Source: Sphagnum magellanicum (lineage: Eukaryota; Streptophyta; Sphagnopsida; Sphagnales; Sphagnaceae). From it: DNA of 64,000 nucleotides. The DNA lies in NCBI GenBank assembly GCA_021904315.1, contig CM038924.1, positions 16,131,987-16,195,986 of the forward strand, read 5' to 3'. The translations under genes and the position numbers were made by a program. Below the pieces are notes generated by a model. It saw only the letters and a program-made list of their open reading frames with translations, was not told where the DNA came from and did not search any database. The first letter of the stretch is position 1; every line of letters begins with the position of its first letter. This document shows, one piece after another, positions 11,394-23,899 of this stretch.

Positions 11394-13027
11394 GATGCAA
11401 GGGAGATGTTTGACTGAGGAGGACAAATAGAGAAAGCAACAAGGCTTTATATTACTATCAAAAGCTACACAAAAGTGCATCCACTTTTGGACCGCATTGC
11501 TAGTCCAAAGCTTCAAATTGAGGTTAGTGGCCATGACACGAAAAAAAATTGCTGCCTTAGAATTTCCCTTCTTGTAAGTCCAACGCCACTACAAGTTCAA
11601 TCACCAAATCCTTCCATATTGTTAGTTCCTCAATGTGTTTTACCAAAGGAAAAGTCATTTTGAATTTCATAGTTTTGGGATTTGCATGTACATTTTATGC
11701 TAAAACAATGGAAGCTGACAAGAAGTTTGCAGAGACTACTACTGCATATGAAGTAGCTGAGGTAACAAGATTGAGAATCGAAAAACTCAACTCAAAATGC
11801 TTATGTTATAAGTTCCTCCTCAATCTCTGCATTGTCTCTCAAGAACATCCTCACTAAACAAGTTTCGAGTATATGTGACCCCAATCCTCACCGCCACTGT
11901 TATTGAATGCTAATGCTCAGGTTTGAAGAGAACAACATTTGAATATGCCTCCACGGTTATGCGACCTGAATACTGGTACACCCAATTCTTGTCTATGTTT
12001 GTTCAAAGCTATTTGAACTCAATGGCACACATATATACATTCAATTGTTGTAAATTGAATTAGATTGCTTTAATCAGAATCATCAGATCACCTGCTTGAA
12101 CCCATAATGGGATGTTATATTTTCAACCTGTGCAAGTTTGTTGAATGCATACAAAGGGAGATTAATATTGCACCATTTGAGGATTACATTGTCAGACACA
12201 TTACAATTTATTGCATATTATTATAGGTTTGGATTTGGGAGGTATTGATGATGAAACCAGTCACCTTAGTTTTATGTACAGGAGTGCAATATCTGTGGCA
12301 TATAAACGCAAGATTGAGAACATTGTGAGGAAGCCAGAGAAAACAGAGGAAGAGGAGTCTTTAGTACCATGCCCAACTTGCTCTCTGGAGATTGCAGAAA
12401 CACAGCTTGATTGTCCTGCCTGCTGTTGCACCATCCCAGTAAATAAAACAATTCTTTCCAACCAACCATCACTCTCCCTCTTTCATTTCACATTCCTTCC
12501 AGTACTTGATGTGCAGCTGATCTTACCCCCAATTGATGTTAATTTTCAAGTGCAAAGTTGCAAACTTTTTTAATACCAACATGTCAAAATTATTAAAATT
12601 GATAAAAAATATTAAGATTGCTTGCTAATGCTTTCATGAGAATACAGTCATAGATACTTAAAGTCTGAAGCCTAAGTTAATGGTTGTATTGGCAAACTCT
12701 CAACAAACTTTTGAGCATCATGTAGCATGTCTTTTCAACTCATGATACTATATCACAAAACCTGACTTCAATTCAAGGACCCGATTCAAACTATGAGGGA
12801 CATCAACCTACCCTTCTGGAGGTCCTGGGTTTCTCGCACACTTGTGATGACTAATTTGCTCAGCACCCATCTTCACCCATCTGTTATACCTGCTGAATGG
12901 TTTTATGTGGTTTTATGTTGGTCGAGGTTTGCAGTTTTGCATTGCAACAGGTCAACATATGGTGCTTGGAAATTGGAGCCAATGTCCCCATTGCAAATTC
13001 CCAGCTCTCATTCAGCAGTTTCTCAAG
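11394..13027 (+). pseudogene. IFT144: IFT144/WDR19 C-terminal region, decayed
   Basis: IFT144 (WDR19) is a subunit of the intraflagellar transport A complex, which carries retrograde cargo in cilia. Recognisable pieces in order:
11394-11522, 43 codons, ending LLDRIASPKLQIE, with a TGA early in the exon.
From 11696, YAKTMEADKKFAETTTAYE and then RLRIEKLN, lacking a few residues between.
About 11850-11975, NKF..VTPILTATVIEC, an in-frame TAA, then GLKRTTFEYASTVMRPEY.
12282-12438, AYKRKIENIVRKPEK and the CPTC...DCPAC zinc motif.
12935-13027, FCIATGQHM...CPHCKFPA.
The last three junctions keep GT/AG signals and matching phases, showing descent from a spliced gene rather than a retrocopy. About 200 residues expected between the second and third pieces are missing, as are the N-terminal WD40 domains and the last cysteine pair. 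The two in-frame stops and the deletion mark it as a pseudogene. The functional gene should lie elsewhere. Confidence 0.85.
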
Positions 13028-14559
13028 GTGCAAACAAAGTCATTAGCAAAACCTACATCAATCCAATTTATCCTACTATGCTAAGCTACAATTTAACCCT
13101 ACACCTTAAACCCTAGACATCTTTCCCTTCCCAAAATATGAATTAATCTGACATGTATATCCTTTTTTAAAAAACAAATTCATGGTCACTGATAGTGTGA
13201 AGGAGCGTGGAGCCCAAGCAGGTGATTTTGCATGAAAGAAATGGCCAACATTTGCCTTTGAACAGGCAATACTGTTCACAAGCAAAATCAGTGCTGATCA
13301 CCCTTTTATTGCAGCATACATTACAGCTCTGACCAGCTGCCCGAAAAAGCAATCTACCAGGACTTTGTCAAGTCATCACTCATACACCAAGCAAACTTTT
13401 TTCTCTTCAATTTTGTGTTGCAGCCATCCTTCAAAGCCATGTTTTTTTATAGAAGTTTTGTTTGTAGCCAAAGTGCCAATCATCCTTAGGAAGATTTAGC
13501 CAAATATTGATATAAACCCGATATGAAATGTAAATTTTTAATCATCCTTCTATATTATTGGCTACACACTTCAAACCAAATATAGGATGTGCTGACTTTT
13601 ACTATTGTCTCCCTCACTTCAGACAATTAAAAACCTACAAAATCAAGTCATTTTAAAAATTTGAATTTCTCTCTATGGGAAAATTTCACCAACTAAATAA
13701 GGTCACCAATGTCTCAATACAGAGTTCCCATTAGCAGAAAGGTTTGTAGACGTAAATGTGATGACAGGCTCCTAAAAATAAAATCCCTCAGAATTTGATG
13801 AGTTTTCATTTAAATAAGAATTTTTTGGCAAAATATTAATTTTTGTTTTGTATCACCTGAAATCAGGGTAAATTTTCGCCCAAATAAATCACGGACACCA
13901 AGTTGGACAGTCCTTTGTTTTTCCACGAAAAATCGCCAAAAGGCGATACAGGTTTTTGAAAAGGGGGTATTCGGTCACGAATTTCCTTTTTAAAAATAAT
14001 TCACAAATTGCAATAGAAAACTGTTCTTTTTGGGAGGGTATGGCTTCATTCAATGTACTGGCTACAATATGAAAGAATTGTTTGGATTCTTGTCACCACT
14101 TAGAGTCGAAATCTGCCTAGGGATGTTCGCCAATGCGGCTCCATCAGGAAATTTACAAAACAATACTGAACCAGTGATCAGGTACATTACGGCCTGAACA
14201 TTACAGTAAATAATCTGACACAAAATAAGTTATTAATGAGTTCCAGCAAGTACAATTGAGTTATGCTTAAAGTCACCCTGTCTTTGGGCCTCCTTTCACC
14301 CCCTAACCCCTCTTTTAGTGGTATTAGCAAAGTAAGGAAATCTTATTAAATCTCAGTATGAAATGCTGAAACTCAGTACGACATGCTGAATTTCACCATT
14401 TAATGCACGAGGTTTTAGAGGAACTATAGTATCTGTACAGCTAGGAGCAGTGAAAATTTATGTAGGACCAGTAGAGACGCTCAGGACTGATTTTCTTTGA
14501 TGGATTTCTCAGTTTCAACCCCCATTGAATGCTAATGTACTTTTTGGCACGCTTTTTTT
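13028..14559. other. Stretch with no recognised gene
   Basis: This follows the last recognisable IFT144 exon. The final IFT144 exon (CPMC-type cysteines) was sought here and not seen. A short inverted pair around 13210-13310 and AT-rich filler are all that is visible. Confidence 0.4.
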
Positions 14560-14639
14560 GAATCTTACCTTATGTATGACCAACCTCAGGGTACTGGTGC
14601 TGTCTTTTCCTGACTTTACGGATATCTATAATATCTGAC

Positions 14640-14847
14640 ATCCTTCAACGCCTGACGTTCGTCTTGACGGCAAGGTACAAAAAGAACTGCACACAATCGT
14701 TTTGCATAGAACAAAGCAGAAAGAGCATGGATCCGGAAAGAGCTCGCCGAGGCTATTGAGCATCTCCCAATACCCTTACCGATGATGCTCATCGATGGAC
14801 GGGTTACTATTTATGAGCAGAACTCAAAGGAGTCAGCTTACAGCTGA
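14640..14847 (+). other. Coding-like remnant, not identified
   Basis: An open stretch at 14710-14847 reads NKAERAWIRKELAEAIEHLP followed by IPLPMMLIDGRVTIYEQ and a stop. Another frame just upstream (about 14670-14715) reads KVQKELHTIVLHRTKQ. The amphipathic, protein-like composition and higher GC than the surroundings suggest a broken coding exon. The sequence runs straight into family R at about 14850, and the last part weakly resembles 19750-19810, so it may belong to that repeat. I do not recognise the protein. Confidence 0.35.
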
Positions 14848-14849
14848 TA

Positions 14850-17300
14850 ATATCAGTGTAGACTAAGCGTGATAGGCTATAAGCTCGATGGGCAGGTTCA
14901 CGGGTTGCCAAAATTTTTTCTGGCTACTCACATCTAGAATGAACTGCCTGTATTATTGCCATGCCTGCTTGAAATGTTTGTGTATGCCCAAATGAATATT
15001 TTGCAAAACTCTCCTAATGGATTGTAAGACATGGGCTACAGCCCAGCCCTAATATCCTAGTCATGTTGACACCTTAGGTTGTGGACATGCCTAATAATGG
15101 GGCTTGAGGGACCTTCCTTCACATTCCCCTTATGTACATTTCACACCTAACCTTTTTATTGTGCACTTGCAGTTTAATTGATTTGGAATATATTCCACTA
15201 AAATTGTTTGACAACTGTATCAAAACTCATTAGTACATGGGATAGAAGCAGCCTGTTTTTCATTTGTGAAATTTCATGAAAATGTGAAATAAAAAATTGA
15301 AAATTAAAACATGATGTGATTTTTGAAGGTTTTCAGTCGTGAGAAGTGAGGGGGGGGAAAAAGTTGCCAAATTTCTATAGAAAGGAGTGTGTAGCCAAAG
15401 GTGTAGAAGGATCATTAAATTTTCAACTTAGTATCTGGTTTATAGCCTTATTTGAGGATGATTACCACTTATTCTACATCCTCCTATTGACAATCACCAT
15501 TTTGGCTACAAACATAAATTCTTTACAAAAACACTGGATACAACATTTTAGAAATCCCTCAAGGTTTGTATAAGGTCTGAATATGGATTGGTAAGCACAG
15601 ATTCTTTTTTCAATTTTGTGATATTGAAAAGTTTGTGAATTTCCCAAACAGCTAGAAAATACGTCATTCACACTAGAAAACCCATATTTCCTAAAAAATT
15701 CCCAAGTTTTCTACCGAAAAATCTTCAAAGTTTGTTGAACAAAAGTCATGGAAATCATGAACAAAGTTTGAATTTTTAATTTTGCCATAACCAGAAATTT
15801 GGTGAATTTTTCCAAAAACCAGAAAATTATTCAAATTTACATGAGAAAACCCAAGATTTCCAAAAATGTCCCAACTTTAATTCAGAAAAAATGTAAAAAT
15901 TTGTTGGAAAAAACTGACTGCAAACCATGAGTATGTAAAAAGGTTGGGTTTGAGCACAAAATGCAAAATAATCTGACAACTATGTTGGTGAGTAATCCGT
16001 GTATGGAGTCTAAAGTTTGCAATGAAACCAAGGCTTACTTACAAGTAACAAGATGCACTCTTTTGTTCTTGTATTCTCAAGCTAATTAGCCATCTACCAT
16101 GGGGTGTGCAATTATTCCAAAGGTATTCCAACCTTTGCAATGATTTCTTTTGGCGAATTTCCACCATGTTTGAATCTGAAAAATCACATTTCATCCTGTG
16201 GAAAGGATTTTTAATTTCAAAATGAATAACACAAATTTGCCAGATTTTTTGTTTTAATATTCTGCAAATAGCCAACTGTCTAGAGTAGGTGGCAGAAGGC
16301 AAGCAAGAATATAGAAGGATTTATAAATTTTTTTTCTCTCTCTGACCTGGTTTAAAGCCAAATTTGGCGAAGTCTTCTTATGATCCCCACTTCAGGTACA
16401 TCACAAAATTAGGGGAGAAAAAAGAAAAACGAAGAAAACCATTACTACTTTGTAAGCTTGCTGGTGATGATACGTTTTGGATGCAAAACAGGCATTGAGC
16501 AACTTACTTGGTAACCCCTGAAAGTTTAATCAATGAGTTACGTTTAGATTAAATAACCCTGTGAAAAGCCATTGGATCATGAAAGAGGAAAAAAGAACCT
16601 GAATTCATGAATTGAAGGTATTAAATAATCTTCAACCTGTCACTTGTTAAGTGAATACATGTAAGTGGACTTGGAGATTTGTGCTGGATTGATCACTTGA
16701 AGATTCCCTCTCGGTGAACGAACACTGGCACTATGGTGGAATTAAAGCTCATCTGTTTCTCACATAAAAGTTCTAAATTATGTGTGATGCATGTCTGTAC
16801 TCAACATTGTAATATATGTTGTATGCCTTCAACAATTCATTTGTTCTGTTACTTTCACTAAATTTGATTTAACCAACCGACCTTAGTGCCATCTCGTGAT
16901 CTGCAGTTTGTGGTGAAGTAAAGATCTGCATCCTCTTGTAAGCTGACGCGTCCCGTTGTACTTTCCATTCATTATTTAGCATTGAAGAGCTTGTCATCTG
17001 CCACTAGAAACATACTGAATGAGGTTAAAGAAAGTTCAGGATAGTCGGTATAACATGCCAAGGGAAGCATTTGCAACAAAGTGAATGAGCTGGGCTTGCA
17101 GGTACAACAGACCTGATGGGCCTATCAATGTGTGATGATACATGTGTGTCATTTGGGCGAGTCAGTGTACTAGGCCTGACATTCGTCATCAATGCAAGAA
17201 AGAAATGGCTTGAGCGATGCATTCTCAAATACATTCCCCAACATGTTCTCAGTAGCACCTCAATTTTGTCCGATAAAATAAAAATCTTGGTATGCTACAT
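14850..17300 (+). repeat. Family R, diverged copy 1
   Basis: 14850-15260 aligns with 19840-20270 and 41500-41900 (shared words TCAGTGTAGACTAAGC, CCCTTATGTACATTT, TTGGAATATATTCCACTAAA). 15540-15600 matches 20470-20540. 16620-17250 matches 25490-26110 closely, including the stretch GATTTAACCAACCNACCT and the CGTCCCGTTGTACTTTCCAT block. No long coding frame is shared by the copies. It is a remnant of a multi-kilobase repeat. Confidence 0.75.
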
Positions 17301-17439
17301 ACCTGATGTATTTTTATTTTTAAAAAAAAGTTGCCAATTTTTGATATCACAAAGTGGTAAAATAAAAACTTTGTCCTCAACTTGTTTTTACTCACAAGCA
17401 GTTTAATGAATTTGGAATATAATGGACTTCACATCACCC

Positions 17440-17738
17440 TACAATGCATGGATACAAAACTTCGGCCTCTTTTTGGGTCCATCATAGCATTTCTACCTTG
17501 AAGGCCAAAGTTAACAAAAGGTTTGCAGCTAATGTCTCGTAACATGCCGCTTTGGGTAAGTTAATCTCGTTCAAGTTGGGCCTTGTGCGGGGACCACCAT
17601 GGTGGCATGGGAAGCTAAACCATGGCAAGTTTGGGTTTGACTCCCTAACTCATCTTATGGGATTGAACCTTGTGGTTGAGGGAATGTGGTTGAAAGCAAG
17701 TAGCGTTAGTGAGGAACTAAAAGTAGGTTCCTGGGGGT

Positions 17739-17829
<91 letters not shown>

Positions 17830-18300
17830 CGGGGCGTCAATTTGTCCCAAGGTGACATTTCATTTTGCCCTGCGAAATGTTTTTGGGGCTGACCACCGGG
17901 TTGTCCTGGGGCAACGTTGGGTGTTGTCTCAGAGAAGGCTTTGTGCTGTCTTGAGACATCCATCAAGTGTTGTCTCTTTGGGTGCCTTGGGCTAACTTGG
18001 AGTTGTCCTAAGAATTGGCGATTGCTAAATGGTCTGCATTACATTAAGACTTAGCTTGTCTAAACTCATCTATCTTAGGTGTGAGTTAAGTCTGGAAGAA
18101 GTCGAAAGACTTTTGGCTCACCTAGTCTGTTGTGGTATGCATAGGTTGCTATAAGTTAGGTGTTAGAAGGTGTGCAGAGCTTGGGCTCCAAGAGCACCAG
18201 GAACAAGCAAAAGGAGCATCTCATTTGGTTCTAGTAGGATGTTGGTTTGAGGTCTAATTCCAATTCTGCCAATGAAAACCTATTATCCATGGGCCACATA
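17440..18300 (+). repeat. Family R, upstream module with poly-G insertion
   Basis: Shared with 23940-24190 plus 24540-24850 (for example GGGCCTTGTGC, CCATCA-AGTGTTGTCT and TTGGTTCTAGTAGGATGTTG), and in its last 80 bases with 57780-57860. At 23.9-24.85 kb the equivalent sequence is split by a MITE. Here it contains the G homopolymer instead. Confidence 0.75.
17739..17829 (+). repeat. Poly-G homopolymer, 91 bases
   Basis: An uninterrupted run of 91 G, preceded by GGGGGT and followed by CGGGGC. It creates meaningless glycine-only and proline-only frames. It could form stacked G-quadruplexes. Such length is very rare in real genomes, and base-calling artefacts in two-colour sequencing produce exactly this pattern. 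Other G runs in the window are about 10 long (near 2231 and 61340). Confidence 0.95.
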
Positions 18301-18555
18301 ATTAGGCCCATTTTATTAGGGGGTCCAGGGTCCAATTTCCTAAGAACCCATTTGTACTGATTTGAAGCAAATTGAATCCTTCAGTTGGAATGTACCTTGG
18401 TTCCTAGCCTGATTCTTGCTTCTCCAAAACAGGAGCTCTCCTTTTAGCACTGCTTTTTGGTTTAAACCAATTGATTTTCCCTCCAAAACAGATGTCACGT
18501 AGGTTCAGCCTCAGTTTGCCACTTTTTAATCTTCGACCGTCGTCTACTAAAGGCC

Positions 18556-21500
18556 TTGGAACCAATTTAAAGCTTTCGACCAATAAGATTGCTTGAGTTC
18601 ATTGGTCCCTGGACCTTGGACACTCGTCTAAAGTCGCCCTTAGACTAGAAACCAAAATATGATGTGAAATTGGGCAACACTATGGGTAGTACATAGTACC
18701 ACTATTTGATCTAAAAGATATGGGCACTGGGATTTGCAAGAAAAGGAAAAATTGTTTGTGAAAATGCAAATCAGTTGAGTTGCAGTGATTTTTTTTATTG
18801 GCAAATTTTCAGCAAAGTTCCACCTGAAAAGTATGATTTCTTCCCTTACAAAGTAGTGGTTTCTTTCTTGCTTTCGCCGTTTTTGACCAAAAAATTAAAA
18901 TTTTTTTGGCAAAATTTGCTTTTCTAGTGTACATTCAACTATTTTTTCCATTTTGGGGGAAACGTTTGCCAATTCCTATATGAATTTTTTTTGGGAAAAA
19001 GCCCTGATATGTAGGATATTCAAGGAAAATTTCAGCCAAATTTCCCAAATTTCAAAAATGCAAAAAAATTCTACATTGCCATTTTTTAATGATAAATAAA
19101 TTCTGGTTGGTAACTAAGCATATAGAGTTTTTCTTTGGTAACTTTCATATCTGGTATATAGCCACACATGGCTGATCTTGACTTTGGTTAAATCACAAAA
19201 TTGGCAATGAAAACACTGTTAATTTGGTGAGCTTGGTTAATTCAATGCATTCTCCTTACTTCAGTTATTTTTAAGGGTTTATTCTAATTATTTTTTGTTT
19301 GGCTCATTTTATTTCGTTTCAGTGCACGTTCTGGTTTAGTTGAACCTGATGTTTGGAATAAATGGAAATAACTTCCCCAACATAAAGCATGGTCGAAGGT
19401 TCCACAATCCTCTGAAGTAGAAGGGCTAAATAAGGCCAGATGCAATCCTTTCAAACATGCATTCACCACTACTATAATTTAGAGGGTTAACCCCACATGT
19501 ACGTACATTATAAACCTCTACATTAGAACCCAAATTATTCCAAGGAGAACACTACTATTATAATTTGGAATTCCCCATCATTAGAAATGGGTATTGTAAG
19601 CTGTTAGGTCAACCATACAAAATGTGCTTTAACATAGGTGTATTTTGTTTTTTAGCATGAAAACTACCAATTTAACCCTGTGCCATGCTGTTATTAGAAA
19701 GTCCACACGGAGTGTGAGAGAATATGTATTCCCCTTTAGTAAATGAAGCTTTGTACCAAATCATGGATGACGTTTTTGGTTATTGAAACAAAAACTCCTA
19801 CCCTTTTGTGAGCAGACTTGCAAAACTCACGTTACAACTGACATCAGTGTAGACTAAGCTTAAGGGATCTACAACCTTTACAAACAGATGCACTGGTTGT
19901 GAAAAGATTGTTCTGGCTACCCACATCCCAAATGAACTGCCTATACTGCCATATCTGCTTGAATGTTTTGTTTCTGCCCAAATAATTATTTTGCAAAGCT
20001 CTGCCTGATTGTTTAAAAATTGTAAAACATGGGCTAATGCCTGGTCCAAATTACCTGGTCATATTGACACCTTAGAATTTGTACACGCCCAATACTGGGG
20101 CTTGAAGGAGCTCTCTTTACATTCCCCTTATGTGCATTTGCACAAAAAATCTGAACTTCAAATATTTCACCTGTAACCTTTTTTATGCACAAGCACTTTA
20201 ATTAATCTGGAATATATTCCACTAAATAGTTTGACAACTCCATATACACAAGGGCAGCTTCAACACATGTCAGTTGGAACATTAATTAATTTTGAAGATT
20301 CCATGCCCAAAAAATCAAATAGTGGATGAGATTTTCTATATATGTTCACAAAATTTTCTGCTTTGACAAAATATATATTTGAAAAACTCAACTTTTCTAC
20401 AAATAATATACTTTTGGTGAAAACAGCTAAGGTAACTATGGCATGCCAATGAGTTCCTTACTACTTAGGGTACAAGATTATAGAAATCCCTCAAGGGATG
20501 TACTAGGTCTGAATATTTGTCCAGAAAGCAAGATGTTCATCAAAAGATGTATTCAGTTATATTTTACTGCAATTTCGTGTGAACCAACCCACAACTGCAT
20601 GCTTCAGTACATGAGTTAGTACAATGAGATGGTTCCTGCACCAGAAGAGAAATTAGAGCTTGTAGGCTGTTACCTGCAGAGGAAAGCTGGATTTGGGAAG
20701 CAGGGCTTTGATTTTCAATTCTGTGACAATCAGAATTTAAGCCAATCTTTTGAAAAACATCAAATTTACACTAAAACGACCCAAAATTTCCCACTTTTTA
20801 CTCTGAAAGTTTTGTGGAAAAAAGTCACTACTTTGATGGGCCTATAAAAAGGTTCGGTGACTGACCATTGCTATAACTACCTAATAGACAGGTGAGAGTC
20901 AAGTGGAACAGGAGGGCCTCACCGGGTAACCCCTATGATCCTCGACCACAGATGATTTTTTTCCCCCCCTTTTTGTTAACATTATCAAAACAATCAACAC
21001 CATCTGTGCCGGTGTTAAAGAACAATTCTTCACATGGCCTGGTATGGGCAAAAGACATTGTGAATAGCTATTACCATGCGCATGTAATCTGGGTACCAAT
21101 GATTCTTATATTCAACATGCATTAGTTCGCACTTAAAAGCCTTCTACTTGCCAATAAAAGCATATTGGATGAGGGACATGGGTTCTGGTTTATGGAAAGA
21201 ATGGAGAGCCGGTATAAGCAGTGTTTCTGTAAAAATATGATTTCAATCTATACAAAGGATTACTCATAGATAAAATGACCTAAACTCCCCAGATTTTGAA
21301 GGATTTGGTTTTCAAATCACCAGATTTTTATGATGAGTTCCAGTAGGTAGACAGGAATATAAAAGGATTTTTTTTTTTTCCTACTTTCATATCTAGTAAC
21401 TAGCCAATTTTGGCTAAATCATTTTGTGAATGATGGCCACTTTGGCTATATCACAAATTCCTTAAAAGAAACCCTGGGTACAACATGTCAAGGATGTGTG

Positions 21501-23740
21501 CAACACAGGGAAAAAGCTATGTTTGAAGGTTTGTTGAAGGTGGCGCCCCAGTAATGGGGAAAAAGGTTGTTGAAGAGGTGTTACTGTTCACATGTAAGAT
21601 CGGTACCGATGATTCTTGTAGGTCAAGATGCATTAATTAGCACTAGAAAGCTGCGCACTTGCCTATAAAAACATACTGAATTACGAGGGCTGTCGAAAGT
21701 CAGGACAGTCGGCACTACACGCCAAGCCTCAACAAGAAAGCGAATCCTTGAAGGTAAAGGATCTCATGTATGATGATTCTCTGTCATTTGAGTGGGTTAA
21801 TTACTGTTTCAGGTCTGACCTTTGGCATCATGGCAACAAGTGGCTTGACGGGTCCATTTTGAGGAAGGTTGTTGCATAGGATGCGTTGAATGCAACACAC
21901 CCATCGAGTAGCTAGCCACCTTCTCAGCGACTGCAAACCTCCAGCTTCTATAAAGCCAGCCTACAGGGGCCACATCAAACCATCACCCACCAGTGCACCA
22001 TCCACTGGATGCCTCTTATTACTCAGTTGTGGATGAACCTCTACTGAGTTAATATTTGGTTTCATCTGGGTAATCAATTTTGTAGCAAATAGGTCTCATG
22101 TATAGGTAGATAGGGAGGAAAATAGGTAACTACTAGGTACGTAGGTAGTTTATACATAGTCAAGGGCTGTTTTTACTACCTACCTACTGGCAAGCTGCTT
22201 GTGGGTTGTTGTGCAGGTTGATAGTAGGTAGGTAGAAAAACGAGCAACTTAGCTAACCCCCATGGTTACCTAACGAACTGGAACCCAACAGAAAACTGTC
22301 AGCTGACCACTTACCATTCATCCTTCAGGGTGCGCTGGCTGGTGCTGGTTTGCTGTGGGGCTACTGTATAGATTGTTACTTAGGGCCATCCACCATAAAA
22401 AGATCTAGCCAAATTTGGCAATTTCAAAGTAGGAAAGTTGAAAATTTTAAGGTTTCACTTTTTTCACCCAGAGATAGAATTCTGGTGATTCATGCCTGAA
22501 ATAATTTTAATAGGACAAATTATTGTAAAGAAGAAAGGAATTTTGTGATGGGGAATTTGGATTTGTATCACAATTTGCTGAAATTTTTCTCCAAAATTTT
22601 TTGACTCCTCATATTGGGTTTCCAATGGTTGGTGCACTGGTGAATGCTGGTTCACATAATCCCCCAAACAATGTCTTTTACATGGTACATAAGGCCCTAT
22701 CTAGGGGGAGGGCATTACCAAAATCAGGGGACTGCATGAGATGGAGCTAAGTGCAACCTTGCCACTAGTAACACCCTCCCATGATGGCCTTACCATGCAT
22801 GAAATTTTGTTCTTTAAGTTTTTTTTTTTTTGTGATACCATACTTGCTATGGTTGCTAGGTAGGAACTTTTAAAAAACAAGATGTACACCCCCATTGTGG
22901 AGGAACTTTAGGAATTGAAAAGCTCCTCCACCAAGCAGGTGAACTACTGCATTTATAATGTGCCATATTGCAACACTAGAAAAACAGCACTATGGCTTTA
23001 GGAAACCAATACATCCATAAGTTTTTCACAAAAGTTTTAGATGAGGTAATGTCCACTGTCATTTTACTCAACAATTTTTGTCATTTCAAAACTAAAAATT
23101 GACGATTTTTTTGGATATATTTCTGGTGTAAATTCAGCTGATTTTGTTAATTTCTTGAAAAAATCACCAATTTTTCAATGTGGCAAAAGTGAAGAAAAAC
23201 ACTGGACATGCCATTCCATTGTGCTCGCATACTACATCTATTGTAAGAATGCCCAATGTTAGAAGCTTAGGAAGATTAATAGCTCTTATTGGTGTCTATG
23301 GTTTCCAATCCTGAGTTTATGAATTCTCTTCAATGTTGTTAATTGCCTCCAACTTTGAAGGAAAAGGGTGCCCCACCCTGCCCACCCTAATTCCCACCAA
23401 ATAATTTTACTCAATTCTTCAATTCGCTTCACCCATACTTGGTGTGTGGGTCCCCAACAACATTCCTTATATCCAAGATGGTTCATTCCCTTGGAATGAT
23501 GGAGACTGCAAGGGGAATGGTGCAAAATGCAGTCACCACAAAGTTAGCAAGTTGGGTTGATTCTCCACCAATAAAGAGTTAAAAAGGAGACAAAACAGCA
23601 GGCCCTTACTTTAACTTGTAAGGTAACAACTGTGAAGGGGTTCTTCCGAGTATGCAGGGCCAATTGAGACAAGGACCAAGCATGGGACCCAACTCCCAAA
23701 ACAGACCTACCTGCCAAAGAATTGCAAAGAGCAATGTTTG
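18556..23740 (+). repeat. Family R, copy A (about 5.2 kb)
   Basis: Aligns end to end with 39617-44990. Both begin at AACCAATTTAAAGCTTTCGA and end near CCAAAACAGACCT. Copy A carries about 460 bp near 22500-22960 that copy B lacks. Copy B carries about 540 bp (40410-40955) that copy A lacks. Both have the same MITE at the same relative place, so the MITE was present before they separated. Short frames exist on both strands but none is conserved as protein. Class unknown: no terminal repeats, reverse transcriptase or transposase were recognised. Confidence 0.88.
21968..22358 (-). mobile_element. Palindromic MITE, copy 2 (inside family R copy A)
   Basis: Begins GGCCACATCAAACC and ends GGTTTGCTGTGG. 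It contains the TACCTACCTACT...AGTAGGTAGGTA internal hairpin near 22160-22240. Relative to the copies at 919 and 60024 it is inverted: it starts with ACTGGATGCCTCTTATTACT, the reverse complement of their right end. Confidence 0.8.
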
Positions 23741-23899
23741 CTTGGTTTAAAAACTGAACCTGGATTAACAAGCGGCTCGGGACATATAATGGTGGCACTA
23801 TCCTTTCAACGACATCCATAAATTTCAACATACTAAATTGGAAACACAGGGGGTTGGCATAGTATGGTGAGGCCCAAGTAGATCGTTTAGTTATGTCAG

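Noticed and set aside
11037-11534. 165-codon minus-strand open frame
   Set aside because: It lies opposite an IFT144 exon and upstream intron sequence and has no recognisable family. Treated as a chance frame.
17552-17995. Open frames giving poly-glycine (plus strand) and poly-proline (minus strand) proteins
   Set aside because: They exist only because of the 91-base G homopolymer and have no homologous frame in the sister repeat.
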